A DNA stretch of 16,436 nucleotides, taken from the NCBI GenBank assembly GCA_902796455.1, contig CADBPH010000193.1:1-16436 (forward strand), in the 5' to 3' direction. Below are positions 1 through 6,717 of the stretch, piece after piece. Every line of letters begins with the position of its first letter. The stretch's first letter is position 1. The translations under genes and the position numbers were made by a program. This DNA is from an uncultured Bacteroidia bacterium (GTDB taxonomy: Bacteria; Bacteroidota; Bacteroidia; Bacteroidales; UBA932). Below the pieces are notes generated by a model. The model did not search any database. It worked only from the letters and a program-made list of their open reading frames with translations, and had not been told where the DNA came from.

Positions 1-666
1 ATCGCGCAGGGCATCCGCCGCGCTTTTCAGGGTTGCCGTGCGGAGACCGTATTTCGTCACGAGCGAATAATGCCCGCCGATATGGTCGCCGTGGACATGG
101 GTGTTCAGGAGCCAATCGATGTCACCGGGTTTCATTCCGAGGTCCTCCAGGGCGGGAATCAGGTATGGTTCCGGTTCGAGATGGGAGGAGTCGATCAGTA
201 TGTTCTTTTCACCCCGGATGAGGATAATCCCTGTCCAGACGGGGCCGAAGGGAACTTTCAAAAGGTACGTGTCCGGAAGCACTTCTTCGAATCCGGGCCG
301 TTTCCTGTAGACCTTTCCGGTCGACAGGGAAAGGTATTCGGTATTGTCCTTGGACGTGTTTGCGTTTTCAGCGACCAGCACACGGGCGTCCTTCGAAACG
401 AGGATGTGGTGCCAGATGCCGGCGCGGACGTTGTAGTATTGCAAGGGCTTCATTTCCACCCGTTCGGCATTCTCACCAAGCAGCAGCACCGCCCGGCCTT
501 GCAGGAGGACGAAAACTTCATCCGTGAGAAGATGCCGTTCCAGTTCGACGAGATGATCCTCGTCAAACCGCGGGGCCCAGTTCAGGGACGCGAGTGTCCA
601 CTTCGCGTTGCTTACCAGGCGGCGGAATTCCGTCCCGTTGTGTTCGAGTATATCTAATCCGTTCAT
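1..666 (-). CDS. Cupin-metallo-beta-lactamase fusion protein (C-terminus beyond window)
   Basis: The frame is open from an ATG at 664-666 to the left edge, giving 222 residues without a stop. The start overlaps the stop of the DUF1116 gene as ATGA. Residues about 15-110 look like a small cupin barrel: a histidine at 45, then E50 and G57 with the E(X)6G spacing of cupin motif 1, and a second motif with PLQYYNVRAGIWHH near 74-87. From about residue 120 a metallo-beta-lactamase fold begins, with a strand ending in IDSSH near 158-162 and the metal-binding signature THVHGDH at 189-195. The rest of the hydrolase domain lies outside the window. MBL enzymes are typically di-metal hydrolases, including lactonases and thioesterases. 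As the last visible gene of a sugar-acid-type operon, a lactonase or ester hydrolase role is conceivable, but that is inference. The domain calls are confident; the substrate is unknown. Confidence 0.85.
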   Translation of the reverse strand, partial: MNGLDILEHNGTEFRRLVSNAKWTLASLNWAPRFDEDHLVELERHLLTDEVFVLLQGRAVLLLGENAERVEMKPLQYYNVRAGIWHHILVSKDARVLVAENANTSKDNTEYLSLSTGKVYRKRPGFEEVLPDTYLLKVPFGPVWTGIILIRGEKNILIDSSHLEPEPYLIPALEDLGMKPGDIDWLLNTHVHGDHIGGHYSLVTKYGLRTATLKSAADALRD

Positions 667-1688
667 GCGATTTCGTTAACTGATAGGGGCATGCGGGTGG
701 AGCCTGCCCCCATCCAGCCGCCATTGACATCCATCATTCCGCCATTGATGACCAGCCCTTTTCCGGCGACGCCGAAATCGGGGTTGATCGGGCGGATCGT
801 ACCGCCCCAGCCGCGGCATTCGACGACCGAACTGTCGCCGATCCAGGGCAGTTGATTCTCTTTTTTCGCTCCCGGTGTAAGATAGGGGCCGACAATCATC
901 GGCGAAGGGGCGACATGCCAGGTCCCGTCGACCTTGATGCCGTATTCCACCCCATTCCCTCCGGCTGCGGTCAGCAGTCCTTTGACTCCCTGCTTTTCCA
1001 GCCCGAGCAGCAAAGCGCGGCTCGCCGCCTGCCCGAAATTATGCGTAAACCGGTCAGTCGTAGCAAAATACTCCAAGAGGGCGTCTCTGTTCGCGCACTG
1101 CAGGACATACGGGATGATGGCCCGGGTGAACAGTGCGTCAATCGCTTTTTGCGAAGAATGCAGTTCATCGCCCATGCGGAGCGCTTCGTGGAAAAGCTTC
1201 CGCATCGGGAAACCGCCGGCATCTTTCAGGACGGCGACCAGCGGCGGGAACAACTCATCCCCGAGCCATTTCAAGTTCGCCGCGATTTCCTCCGAATAGA
1301 TTCCCCAGCCGCAGAAGCCGCCGCCGAATTTGCCTTCCGCCGGAAAGAGCCCTGCCACCCCGCCGCTCTGGCGGTCTTCGACAATCAGGAGCGGGACGGA
1401 TTTCGTGATGATTCCGTACCCCGATCCATTGGTGGCATAGTCAAATGCCGCTTCGACTTTCACCTGTCCGGATTCCAGCATCCGGACGGCTTCCTCCTCC
1501 GACCGGGCCCAGCCTTCGAAAAAGCAGGCGTTGATCATGCTGCGCCGGTGTCCGCGGCACATCCGCCCGAATTCAATCGGGGGACCGGCATGCAGTACAG
1601 TCTTGTCCGGCAGGCCCAGGAATTCACCCGCCTTCCGGACATCAATCCAATAGGGATCGCCTTCCCAACGTAAATCTTCTGGTTTCAT
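663..1688 (-). CDS. DUF1116 family protein (YlbE/AllG-like), stand-alone
   Basis: The 341-residue protein matches the DUF1116 family (E. coli YlbE/AllG, YahG) along its length. Recognisable blocks are TVLHAGPPIEFGRMC near residue 30, FEGWA near 57, VPLLIVEDRQSGG near 98, EALRMGDELHSSQKA near 168-182, NGVEYGIKV near 246-254, a proline-containing VAPSP block and the glycine-rich C-terminal end. The family is usually longer (about 420-470 residues); here the N-terminus and a segment before the C-terminal GLVINGG block are shortened. In E. coli the homologue works with FdrA/AllF and YlbF/AllH, reported as an oxamate carbamoyltransferase complex. Neither partner is visible here. The ATG overlaps the upstream FAD-gene stop (ATGA), so translation is probably coupled. 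The family call is confident; the reaction in this operon is unknown. Confidence 0.85.
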   Translation of the reverse strand: MKPEDLRWEGDPYWIDVRKAGEFLGLPDKTVLHAGPPIEFGRMCRGHRRSMINACFFEGWARSEEEAVRMLESGQVKVEAAFDYATNGSGYGIITKSVPLLIVEDRQSGGVAGLFPAEGKFGGGFCGWGIYSEEIAANLKWLGDELFPPLVAVLKDAGGFPMRKLFHEALRMGDELHSSQKAIDALFTRAIIPYVLQCANRDALLEYFATTDRFTHNFGQAASRALLLGLEKQGVKGLLTAAGGNGVEYGIKVDGTWHVAPSPMIVGPYLTPGAKKENQLPWIGDSSVVECRGWGGTIRPINPDFGVAGKGLVINGGMMDVNGGWMGAGSTRMPLSVNEIA

Positions 1689-2758
1689 TTTCTGCTTCTT
1701 TTATTCCATTCCGCTGCTGCCTCGCGCCCGGCGATGGCTCCGAATACCATGGCCGCCGTGCCGCCGTTACCGCCGAGGCGGTTCCGTCCGTGCACGCCCG
1801 CCGTCACCTCTCCGCAAGCATATACTCCCGGAACGATTTTTCCGAGCCGGTCCAACGCATGGCACTGCGGGTCGATTGCGATTCCGCCCAGGGAAGAGTG
1901 CGGGGCGGGGGCGACCGGGATCCGTCGCTCGGCGGGGTCCATCTTGCATTCCAGCAGTTTCGCCTCGGGGACGGCGGTCAAATCGTAAATGGCGGAGCCG
2001 CCTTCCCGGAAGATGGCCCGGGATAATTCATCCTTGTTGAGCCGCGGATTATCCAGGAATGCTTTGCCTTCCTGATTCAATAACCTTGCTCCCTCGAACA
2101 GGAGCGTCGTGATGACCGGGATGCCGCGCATCGGGCCTTCGGTGCGGACCGTCGGTTCATACTGGATGTGCGCCCTGTCGACGTCGCGGGTCGCCGCGCC
2201 CAGGGCTTCGGCAATCAGCAGCCCGTCGCCCTTCAGGTATTGCGGATTGGTCGAAAAGTCATATTTCCCGCACCATCCGCCCGTTGCGATGATGAAGATC
2301 GTTCCGGGGGCCGTCCTCCGCCGCTCCAGGATTTCCTCGGGAGTCACGGTGCGTTTTTCTACGGTGACCTTGTCTTTCATCCGGGCCTGGATTTCAGCCA
2401 GCGCAATCGCGCCGATGGCATGGCGGATCGATACGCAGCGCGGTACCGTGCTGCCAAGGGGGCGGATGAGGGTTCCGTCAAAGGGGAACTCGTCCTTGAG
2501 CGATACGCTGCCGGCGCACATGGCCTCCACCAGGGCCCGGTCATTCTCGTACCGGCCGCTGGAGAGGGTGTCTTCAATGTATTGCTCCACAGAGTCCTCC
2601 GGAAGTACCGGACAATTGAGCGCGTGGATGTGGGGGGAGTTTCCGGGGCCGTTCGCGACCAGTGTGACGGACGCACCGCCCGCCACTGCAGCCTCTGCCG
2701 CCCGCCAACCGGCGAGTCCGCCGCCGATAATCATCACATCGCTCTCCACGGCCGTCAA
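1685..2758 (-). CDS. FAD-dependent oxidoreductase, fumarate reductase/L-aspartate oxidase-like
   Basis: An N-terminal dinucleotide-binding motif, VMIIGGGLAGWRAAEAA, is followed by a region resembling fumarate reductase flavoproteins and L-aspartate oxidase. Near the C-terminus VYACGEVTAGVHGRNRLGGN matches the second FAD-contacting signature of that superfamily. At up to 357 residues it is much shorter than NadB or FrdA (about 530-600): the capping domain is reduced and the helical C-terminal domain is absent. The frame as listed opens with TTG at 2756-2758, overlapping the aldolase stop. GTG at 2747-2749 is an alternative that still keeps the first beta strand; the first ATG (residue 9) would cut into that strand. 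The downstream stop overlaps the DUF1116 ATG. It probably oxidises or reduces a small organic acid or amino acid in the same pathway, but the substrate cannot be read from sequence. Confidence 0.85.
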   Translation of the reverse strand: MTAVESDVMIIGGGLAGWRAAEAAVAGGASVTLVANGPGNSPHIHALNCPVLPEDSVEQYIEDTLSSGRYENDRALVEAMCAGSVSLKDEFPFDGTLIRPLGSTVPRCVSIRHAIGAIALAEIQARMKDKVTVEKRTVTPEEILERRRTAPGTIFIIATGGWCGKYDFSTNPQYLKGDGLLIAEALGAATRDVDRAHIQYEPTVRTEGPMRGIPVITTLLFEGARLLNQEGKAFLDNPRLNKDELSRAIFREGGSAIYDLTAVPEAKLLECKMDPAERRIPVAPAPHSSLGGIAIDPQCHALDRLGKIVPGVYACGEVTAGVHGRNRLGGNGGTAAMVFGAIAGREAAAEWNKRSRK

Positions 2759-3369
2759 ATTTGTGCGTTGGCGACCAGTGCGGCCGCGGTTGCCGTGATT
2801 TTATCCCATGCGCCTTCCCGGATCCACTCCTTGTTGGTCAGGTTGCCGCCGACGCCTGCACCGCAGCAGCCGGCTTGGATGAACGCGGCGATGTTGTCCG
2901 GGCCGATCCCGCCTACGGCGAGCAGCGGGATGTGCGACAGCGGTGCCTTGATCGCTTTCACATATCCCGGCCCGAGCGTCCCTGCCGGGAAAATCTTCAC
3001 ATAACGGGCGCCGGCATCAAAGGCCTCTACCACTTCGGTCGGCGTCATCGCTCCCGGCACCGCCATCAGTCCGTCTGCAACGCATTTCTTTATCAACGAA
3101 GTGTTTACGTTCGGCGTAACCATGTATTCCCCGCCGGCATCTTCGCAAATGGCCAGCTGCTCCGGGGTCAGTACCGTTCCGGCGCCGACCTTGACCGTAC
3201 CGCCGAAATGCTCCTTGATGGAACGGATGGCGCGGGCGGTGTCTTTCCAGGTTTCAGGCGCCTGCTGGTTGAAAGTGACCTCGACATAGTTGATTCCACC
3301 TTTTTCATAGGCCTCCGCCAAGCGCAGGCAGGTGTCCGGATCAAATCCTCTGATAATCGCGATAATCAT
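2755..3369 (-). CDS. KDPG/KHG aldolase family protein (2-keto-3-deoxy sugar acid aldolase)
   Basis: This class I aldolase of the Eda/DgoA family would cleave a 2-keto-3-deoxy sugar acid to pyruvate plus an aldehyde. I place the start at the ATG at 3367-3369, 10 bases after the dehydratase stop; this gives 204 residues, the normal family size, whereas longer in-frame starts lie inside the dehydratase gene. The general-base glutamate is E30 in YVEVTF, the pyruvate-binding GAGTV loop is at 62-66, and the Schiff-base lysine is K125 in YVKIFPA. Two positions are unusual: where E. coli Eda has Arg after EVTL, this protein has Asn34 (FNQQ), and the late GGS motif that contacts phosphate in Eda reads GGN. 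A substrate other than KDPG, perhaps unphosphorylated, is therefore possible. It lies directly after a sugar-acid-type dehydratase, consistent with sequential action. Confidence 0.88.
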   Translation of the reverse strand: MIIAIIRGFDPDTCLRLAEAYEKGGINYVEVTFNQQAPETWKDTARAIRSIKEHFGGTVKVGAGTVLTPEQLAICEDAGGEYMVTPNVNTSLIKKCVADGLMAVPGAMTPTEVVEAFDAGARYVKIFPAGTLGPGYVKAIKAPLSHIPLLAVGGIGPDNIAAFIQAGCCGAGVGGNLTNKEWIREGAWDKITATAAALVANAQI

Positions 3370-3379
3370 GATAATCAAT

Positions 3380-5032
3380 TTATTCCCAAATACCTCCGTG
3401 GGCCATGGATCCCACATTCCTGACAAACAGATTCAGGTAGCGCGGATATTTCGAGCCGTCGAATTGCCAGTGGAAGTCTTTCACCCGCGCCTGCAGGTCG
3501 GCTGCGACATCGATTCTCCGGTTGGGGATATCGATCGTAATCTCGTCGCCGTCCCTGACCAGGCCCAAAGGGCCCATCAAAGCCGCTTCGGGAGAAACAT
3601 AGCCGACAGAGAGGCCGGAAGAACCGCCGGAGAAGCGTCCGTCGGTGATGACGGCACACGACTCGAAGAGTTCCTTTCGGCCTTTCAGCATCTCCTGGAA
3701 AGTGAACGCCGTGGTTCCGAATCGTCCTTTCAAGCCCAGGAAACGCAGCACACAGGCATCTCCCGGCTTGATTTGTCCGCCCTTGAGCGCCGCCAGCGCG
3801 TCGTCCAGTTCGTCAAAGACGCGGGCGGGCCCTTTGAAGGTCATCAGGTTTTGGGGGACCGCGGCGATTTTGACGATGGAGCCCTCCGGCGCCAGGTTGC
3901 CGTACAGGACACCGATTCCCGGCATTTTCATGACCGGATTGTCCAGCGAATGAATCACTTCACGCCGGTAAACCTTGGCATCCTTCACATTTTCGGCAAG
4001 CGTCTTTCCGGTTACGGTCAGGCAGTCTCCGTCGAGTTTCGGCAGGAGTTCTTTCATCAGCGCCGGCATCCCGCCCGCGAGGCAGAGGTCATGGACCGAG
4101 TACTTCGGACCGCTCGGCACGATATGCGCCAGGAGCGGAATGTCGTTGGAGGCTTCGTCGAAGTACTTCCACCAGGGTTCGTCATAGCCCGCCTCATAGG
4201 CGATGGCCGGGATGTGGAGGATGAGGTTCGAGGAAGCGGCGACAGCCATGTCCATCTTGATGGCGTTCCGGATGGATGCCGGGGTGATGATTTTTCTGGC
4301 GGTCACTCCTTCTTCGACGAGCGCCATGATCCGCCGGCCGGCCTGATAGGCAATCAGATAGAGCTCGCTTGAGGTGGCGGCGACGGTCGAATTGCCCGGA
4401 AGCGACATGCCGAGGGCTTCCGCGACCATGCACATGGAATTCGCCGTCGTCATGGAAGTACAGCCCCCGCAGGTGCCCCACGAGTGTTCGATCAGGTCGT
4501 TGTATTCGTCCTTGTCAATCCGTCCGGCCTCCATGGCACCGACCTGGTCCTGCGCATGGATGTGGATCACTTCCTTGCCGCGGCAGATCCCGTGCGGCAT
4601 GTATCCGCCCGTCACCATGATGGCCGGGATGTCAAGCCGCGCGGCAGCCATCAGATGCCCCGGGACAATCGAATCGCAGGTGGACAGGAGCACCATTCCG
4701 TCGAAGAAATTGCCCTCGACCGTGATTTCCACCTGGTCGGCGATGGAATTGCGGCTCGGGACCTCGATGTATTTCGGGTCCTTCTCGACCATTCCGTCGC
4801 AGATGGCCGTCGTCATGACCTCGAGGGGGAGTCCGCCTGCATCGCGGATTCCGGCTTTCACCCGCTCGGCGAGTTGTTTGAGGTGGACGTGGCCGGGATT
4901 GTATTCATTCCAGGAGTTGACAACCGCGATCCGCGGCTTTTTCTGTTCCTCGGCGGAGTAACCCATTCCGCACATCAGTCCCCGGCGGCATTCGCTCGCC
5001 TGACTGAATTCCCACTGGCTTTTCAGAGACAT
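3380..5032 (-). CDS. IlvD/Edd family dehydratase, probably sugar-acid dehydratase
   Basis: The 550-residue protein is a full-length IlvD/Edd member, the Fe-S dehydratases that turn 2,3-dihydroxy acids or aldonates into 2-keto-3-deoxy acids. Visible blocks are [13 protein letters not shown] (39-51), [19 protein letters not shown] (119-137), [15 protein letters not shown] (186-200), [12 protein letters not shown] and [20 protein letters not shown] near the C-terminus. Cys119 and Cys188 remain as cluster ligands. The Cys found at position 47 in [2Fe-2S] members (PCN) is Gly, as in PGH-type relatives. The CDK lysine, carbamylated and Mg-binding in characterised enzymes, is Ser121. Context with an aldolase and an SDR argues against a branched-chain amino acid role, and no other ilv gene is present. 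It starts one base after the SDR stop. Confidence 0.87.
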   Translation of the reverse strand: MSLKSQWEFSQASECRRGLMCGMGYSAEEQKKPRIAVVNSWNEYNPGHVHLKQLAERVKAGIRDAGGLPLEVMTTAICDGMVEKDPKYIEVPSRNSIADQVEITVEGNFFDGMVLLSTCDSIVPGHLMAAARLDIPAIMVTGGYMPHGICRGKEVIHIHAQDQVGAMEAGRIDKDEYNDLIEHSWGTCGGCTSMTTANSMCMVAEALGMSLPGNSTVAATSSELYLIAYQAGRRIMALVEEGVTARKIITPASIRNAIKMDMAVAASSNLILHIPAIAYEAGYDEPWWKYFDEASNDIPLLAHIVPSGPKYSVHDLCLAGGMPALMKELLPKLDGDCLTVTGKTLAENVKDAKVYRREVIHSLDNPVMKMPGIGVLYGNLAPEGSIVKIAAVPQNLMTFKGPARVFDELDDALAALKGGQIKPGDACVLRFLGLKGRFGTTAFTFQEMLKGRKELFESCAVITDGRFSGGSSGLSVGYVSPEAALMGPLGLVRDGDEITIDIPNRRIDVAADLQARVKDFHWQFDGSKYPRYLNLFVRNVGSMAHGGIWE

Positions 5033-5033
5033 G

Positions 5034-5843
5034 TTATTCCTCCGTCAGGGGAAAGTTCATCGATTCGATCGTTCCGTCCGCAGACTGTCCGCCGTCGACG
5101 CCGATGACTTGTCCCACGATAAAACGTGTCTTCTCGATATCGGCCAGGAACTGGATCGTAGGAACGATTTCCTCGATCGTCCCGCCGCGTCCGACCGGAA
5201 TCTTGTGCGAGAAAGCCGTCAGATCTGCCTTGGAATAGCGTTCAGAGAGTTTGGTGAAGATGAATCCCGGTGCAACGGCATTGACCCGGATTCCGTATTT
5301 GGCGACTTCGACGCCGAGCGCCTTCGTAAACATGTTGAGTCCGGCTTTGCCAGCGGAGTAGGGAAGCATCCGGCGGTAGACCCAGGTGACTTGCCCGTGG
5401 ACGGACGAGACATTGACAATCCGGCCTTCCGTTTTCTTCTCGACCATGTCGGCGACCGCATAGCGTGACAGATAGGCGGCGCTGTTGAGATTCAGGGCAA
5501 TCTGGCTGTCCCAATATTCCATCGGCATATCCTTGAACTCGCCTTTGTGTCCGCCCGGGATTTGCAGCGCCCCGCCGGCGTTGTTGATCAGGACATCGAT
5601 TTTTCCGAAGGTTCTGATGAAATCTTCCATCGTCGCCTTGCAGAAATCATGGTTTCCGACATCGCCGATATAGACTTTCGTCTTGACGCCGAAAGCCTCG
5701 CATTGTCTTGCGACTTCTTCCGCTCCGGCGGCGTTTTTGTTTCCGCAAATGCCGATATTGGCCCCCTCATCCCGCGCGAAAGCGACCGCGCACCCGGCAC
5801 CAATGCCGTGAGAGGATCCGGTAATCAGAATGTTCCTTGCCAT
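5034..5843 (-). CDS. SDR family NAD(P)-dependent oxidoreductase, first gene of catabolic operon
   Basis: This 269-residue classical short-chain dehydrogenase has the cofactor motif TGSSHGIG near residues 8-15, NNAG near 86-89, a catalytic serine in NVSSVHG and the YSAGK catalytic Tyr/Lys pair, followed by the PGF segment. Its closest known groups include gluconate 5-dehydrogenase-like and 3-oxoacyl-ACP reductase-like enzymes. With a downstream dehydratase and aldolase, oxidation of a sugar or reduction of a keto-sugar acid is the natural reading. The ATG at 5841-5843 is the only start that keeps the Rossmann strand. It is the promoter-proximal gene of six on the minus strand; the leader lies against the fold-back element described at 5862-6114. 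Confidence 0.9.
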   Translation of the reverse strand: MARNILITGSSHGIGAGCAVAFARDEGANIGICGNKNAAGAEEVARQCEAFGVKTKVYIGDVGNHDFCKATMEDFIRTFGKIDVLINNAGGALQIPGGHKGEFKDMPMEYWDSQIALNLNSAAYLSRYAVADMVEKKTEGRIVNVSSVHGQVTWVYRRMLPYSAGKAGLNMFTKALGVEVAKYGIRVNAVAPGFIFTKLSERYSKADLTAFSHKIPVGRGGTIEEIVPTIQFLADIEKTRFIVGQVIGVDGGQSADGTIESMNFPLTEE

Positions 5844-5861
5844 AAATTGATAACGTAAAAG

Positions 5862-6114
5862 TTAAACACAATATAATTTAACTTTCGCAATGGCGAAAGT
5901 TACCTAACTTAGAGCCCTGTAAGGGCGGCAGCAAGCCTCCTTTCCCGAGGAGAGGAGGCTTGGAGGAGAGGGTAACGTCTGCTATTATATTATTTATCAC
6001 GTTACCCCTCCCAATTCCCGTTTTCCCTCCCTCGGGGAGGGAAAAGGCTGTCGGCCTTTGCAGGCCTCCCTAATAAGGAATTTCGCTGATGCGAAACTTA
6101 AACACAATATAATT
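5862..6114. mobile_element. Symmetric fold-back (MITE/REP-like) element with 17-bp flanking direct repeats
   Basis: This fills most of the 364-base gene-free stretch. The 17-mer TTAAACACAATATAATT occurs in the same orientation at 5862-5878 and 6098-6114. The 219 bp between are built of mirrored parts around position 5989: outer hairpins 5879-5902 (10-bp arms, loop AATG) and 6081-6096 (6-bp arms TTTCGC/GCGAAA); next 5914-5926 and 6053-6066; next 5933-5961 (8-bp arms) and 6021-6045 (10-bp arms); and a central inverted repeat GGGTAACGT/ACGTTACCC at 5970-5978 and 5999-6007 with a 20-nt AT-rich loop. It encodes no protein. Mirrored ends plus direct repeats suggest a non-autonomous inserted element with a target duplication. 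Extragenic regulatory or terminator roles are alternatives. Confidence 0.6.
5867..5876 (-). promoter_or_regulatory. Weak candidate -7 element for the SDR-led catabolic operon
   Basis: On the minus strand TATATTGTG lies about 25 bases before the SDR ATG and resembles TAnnTTTG only partly. A TTTC about 19 bases further upstream could serve as a poor -33 box; it lies in the outer hairpin of the fold-back element. No better match was seen in this intergenic region, so the promoter may be activator-dependent or located elsewhere. Confidence 0.25.
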
Positions 6115-6122
6115 GTGTCTAA
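6098..6122. promoter_or_regulatory. AT-rich dyad, possible operator site
   Basis: The core ACACAATATAATTGTGT at 6102-6118 is a perfect 7-bp inverted repeat with a 3-nt centre, and the outer TTA/TAA extend it after one mismatch. Only the left part of this site is present at 5862-5878, next to the SDR gene. If the repeats are a target duplication, the original site stood intact about 20 bases upstream of the SDR start. No regulator gene is visible here, so operator function is inference. Confidence 0.35.
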
Positions 6123-6183
6123 ATTTACGGCACATTCTGAAAAACGACCGGTCCTTTTTCGCCCAATTTAGAGGGAAACTCGG

Positions 6184-6203
6184 AAAACGCCCCGGGCGGC
6201 CCC
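6184..6203 (-). terminator. Possible weak intrinsic terminator after the DUF4251 lipoprotein gene
   Basis: Just after the stop codon the minus strand reads a very GC-rich segment in which CGCC/GGCG can pair around a 3-nt loop, followed by TTTT. The stem is short and the T-run has only four bases. The palindromic element further downstream could also stop transcription. Confidence 0.35.
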
Positions 6204-6207
6204 GCCG

Positions 6208-6708
6208 CTAGTCTACGCGCATCTCGCCGGAGAAACTGATTTCCTCCCGGTTGCGGCTGACGACGCGGATGTCCGCGCGGCCGTTATCGTAGACTGTAAT
6301 GCGGTAAATATAAGTGTCTTCGTCATTGGTGACCTGGGCCAGGAACTGCCGCTGGTCCCGCTTTCCGGTGACGTTTTCGACATACCGGGAGATTTCCCCG
6401 TCGAAATTCAAGGCTTTCCCTCCGCCGTAGGGGATGCTGTACGCAACTCCGAAGTAAGGCAGGTACGAATGAATCTTGTTTTTGTCAATCCGCAGGGAAT
6501 ACGGGCTGGTCAGTCTTTGGGACGGGCCCCGGCGCGGATACATCATATCCACGGTGATCTCGTATTGGCAAGCATCCAGCTTGTCCGAGACAACCTGGGC
6601 GATGCGGGCTTTTTCCGCCGCCTTCTCTTCCGGCGTCATCTGCAGGGAAGCGCAACCGCCCAGGACCAGGGCGGCGGCAGCCAGAACAAGGGTCAATAAT
6701 TTTTTCAT
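6208..6708 (-). CDS. DUF4251 domain lipoprotein
   Basis: The 166-residue protein begins with a lysine-containing signal peptide and a lipobox LGGC, so the mature protein would start at the cysteine near residue 19. The remainder (YEITVDMMYPRRGPSQ, an SPYSLRI segment, YGGGKALNFDG, and paired strands at the end) fits DUF4251, a family of Bacteroidota envelope lipoproteins of unknown function. It starts 9 bases after the 5'-nucleotidase stop, so it is the last gene of a three-gene operon. No catalytic motif is visible. Confidence 0.82.
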   Translation of the reverse strand: MKKLLTLVLAAAALVLGGCASLQMTPEEKAAEKARIAQVVSDKLDACQYEITVDMMYPRRGPSQRLTSPYSLRIDKNKIHSYLPYFGVAYSIPYGGGKALNFDGEISRYVENVTGKRDQRQFLAQVTNDEDTYIYRITVYDNGRADIRVVSRNREEISFSGEMRVD

Positions 6709-6717
6709 GTCTGGGGA

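Noticed and set aside
70..657. Plus-strand open frame of 195 codons near the left edge
   Set aside because: The minus strand here encodes the cupin-MBL fusion with a clear THVHGDH motif, which runs off the window; the plus-strand frame is its shadow.
3370..3426. Longer aldolase start at 3426
   Set aside because: It would add 19 residues lying within the dehydratase coding end that do not resemble the aldolase family; the ATG at 3367-3369 gives the normal length.
3332..4372. Plus-strand open frame of 346 codons opposite the IlvD-type dehydratase
   Set aside because: No domain is recognisable and the minus-strand gene is intact and conserved across this span.
5862..6114. CRISPR array
   Set aside because: There are only two copies of the 17-mer, and the sequence between them is a symmetric palindrome, not unique spacers.
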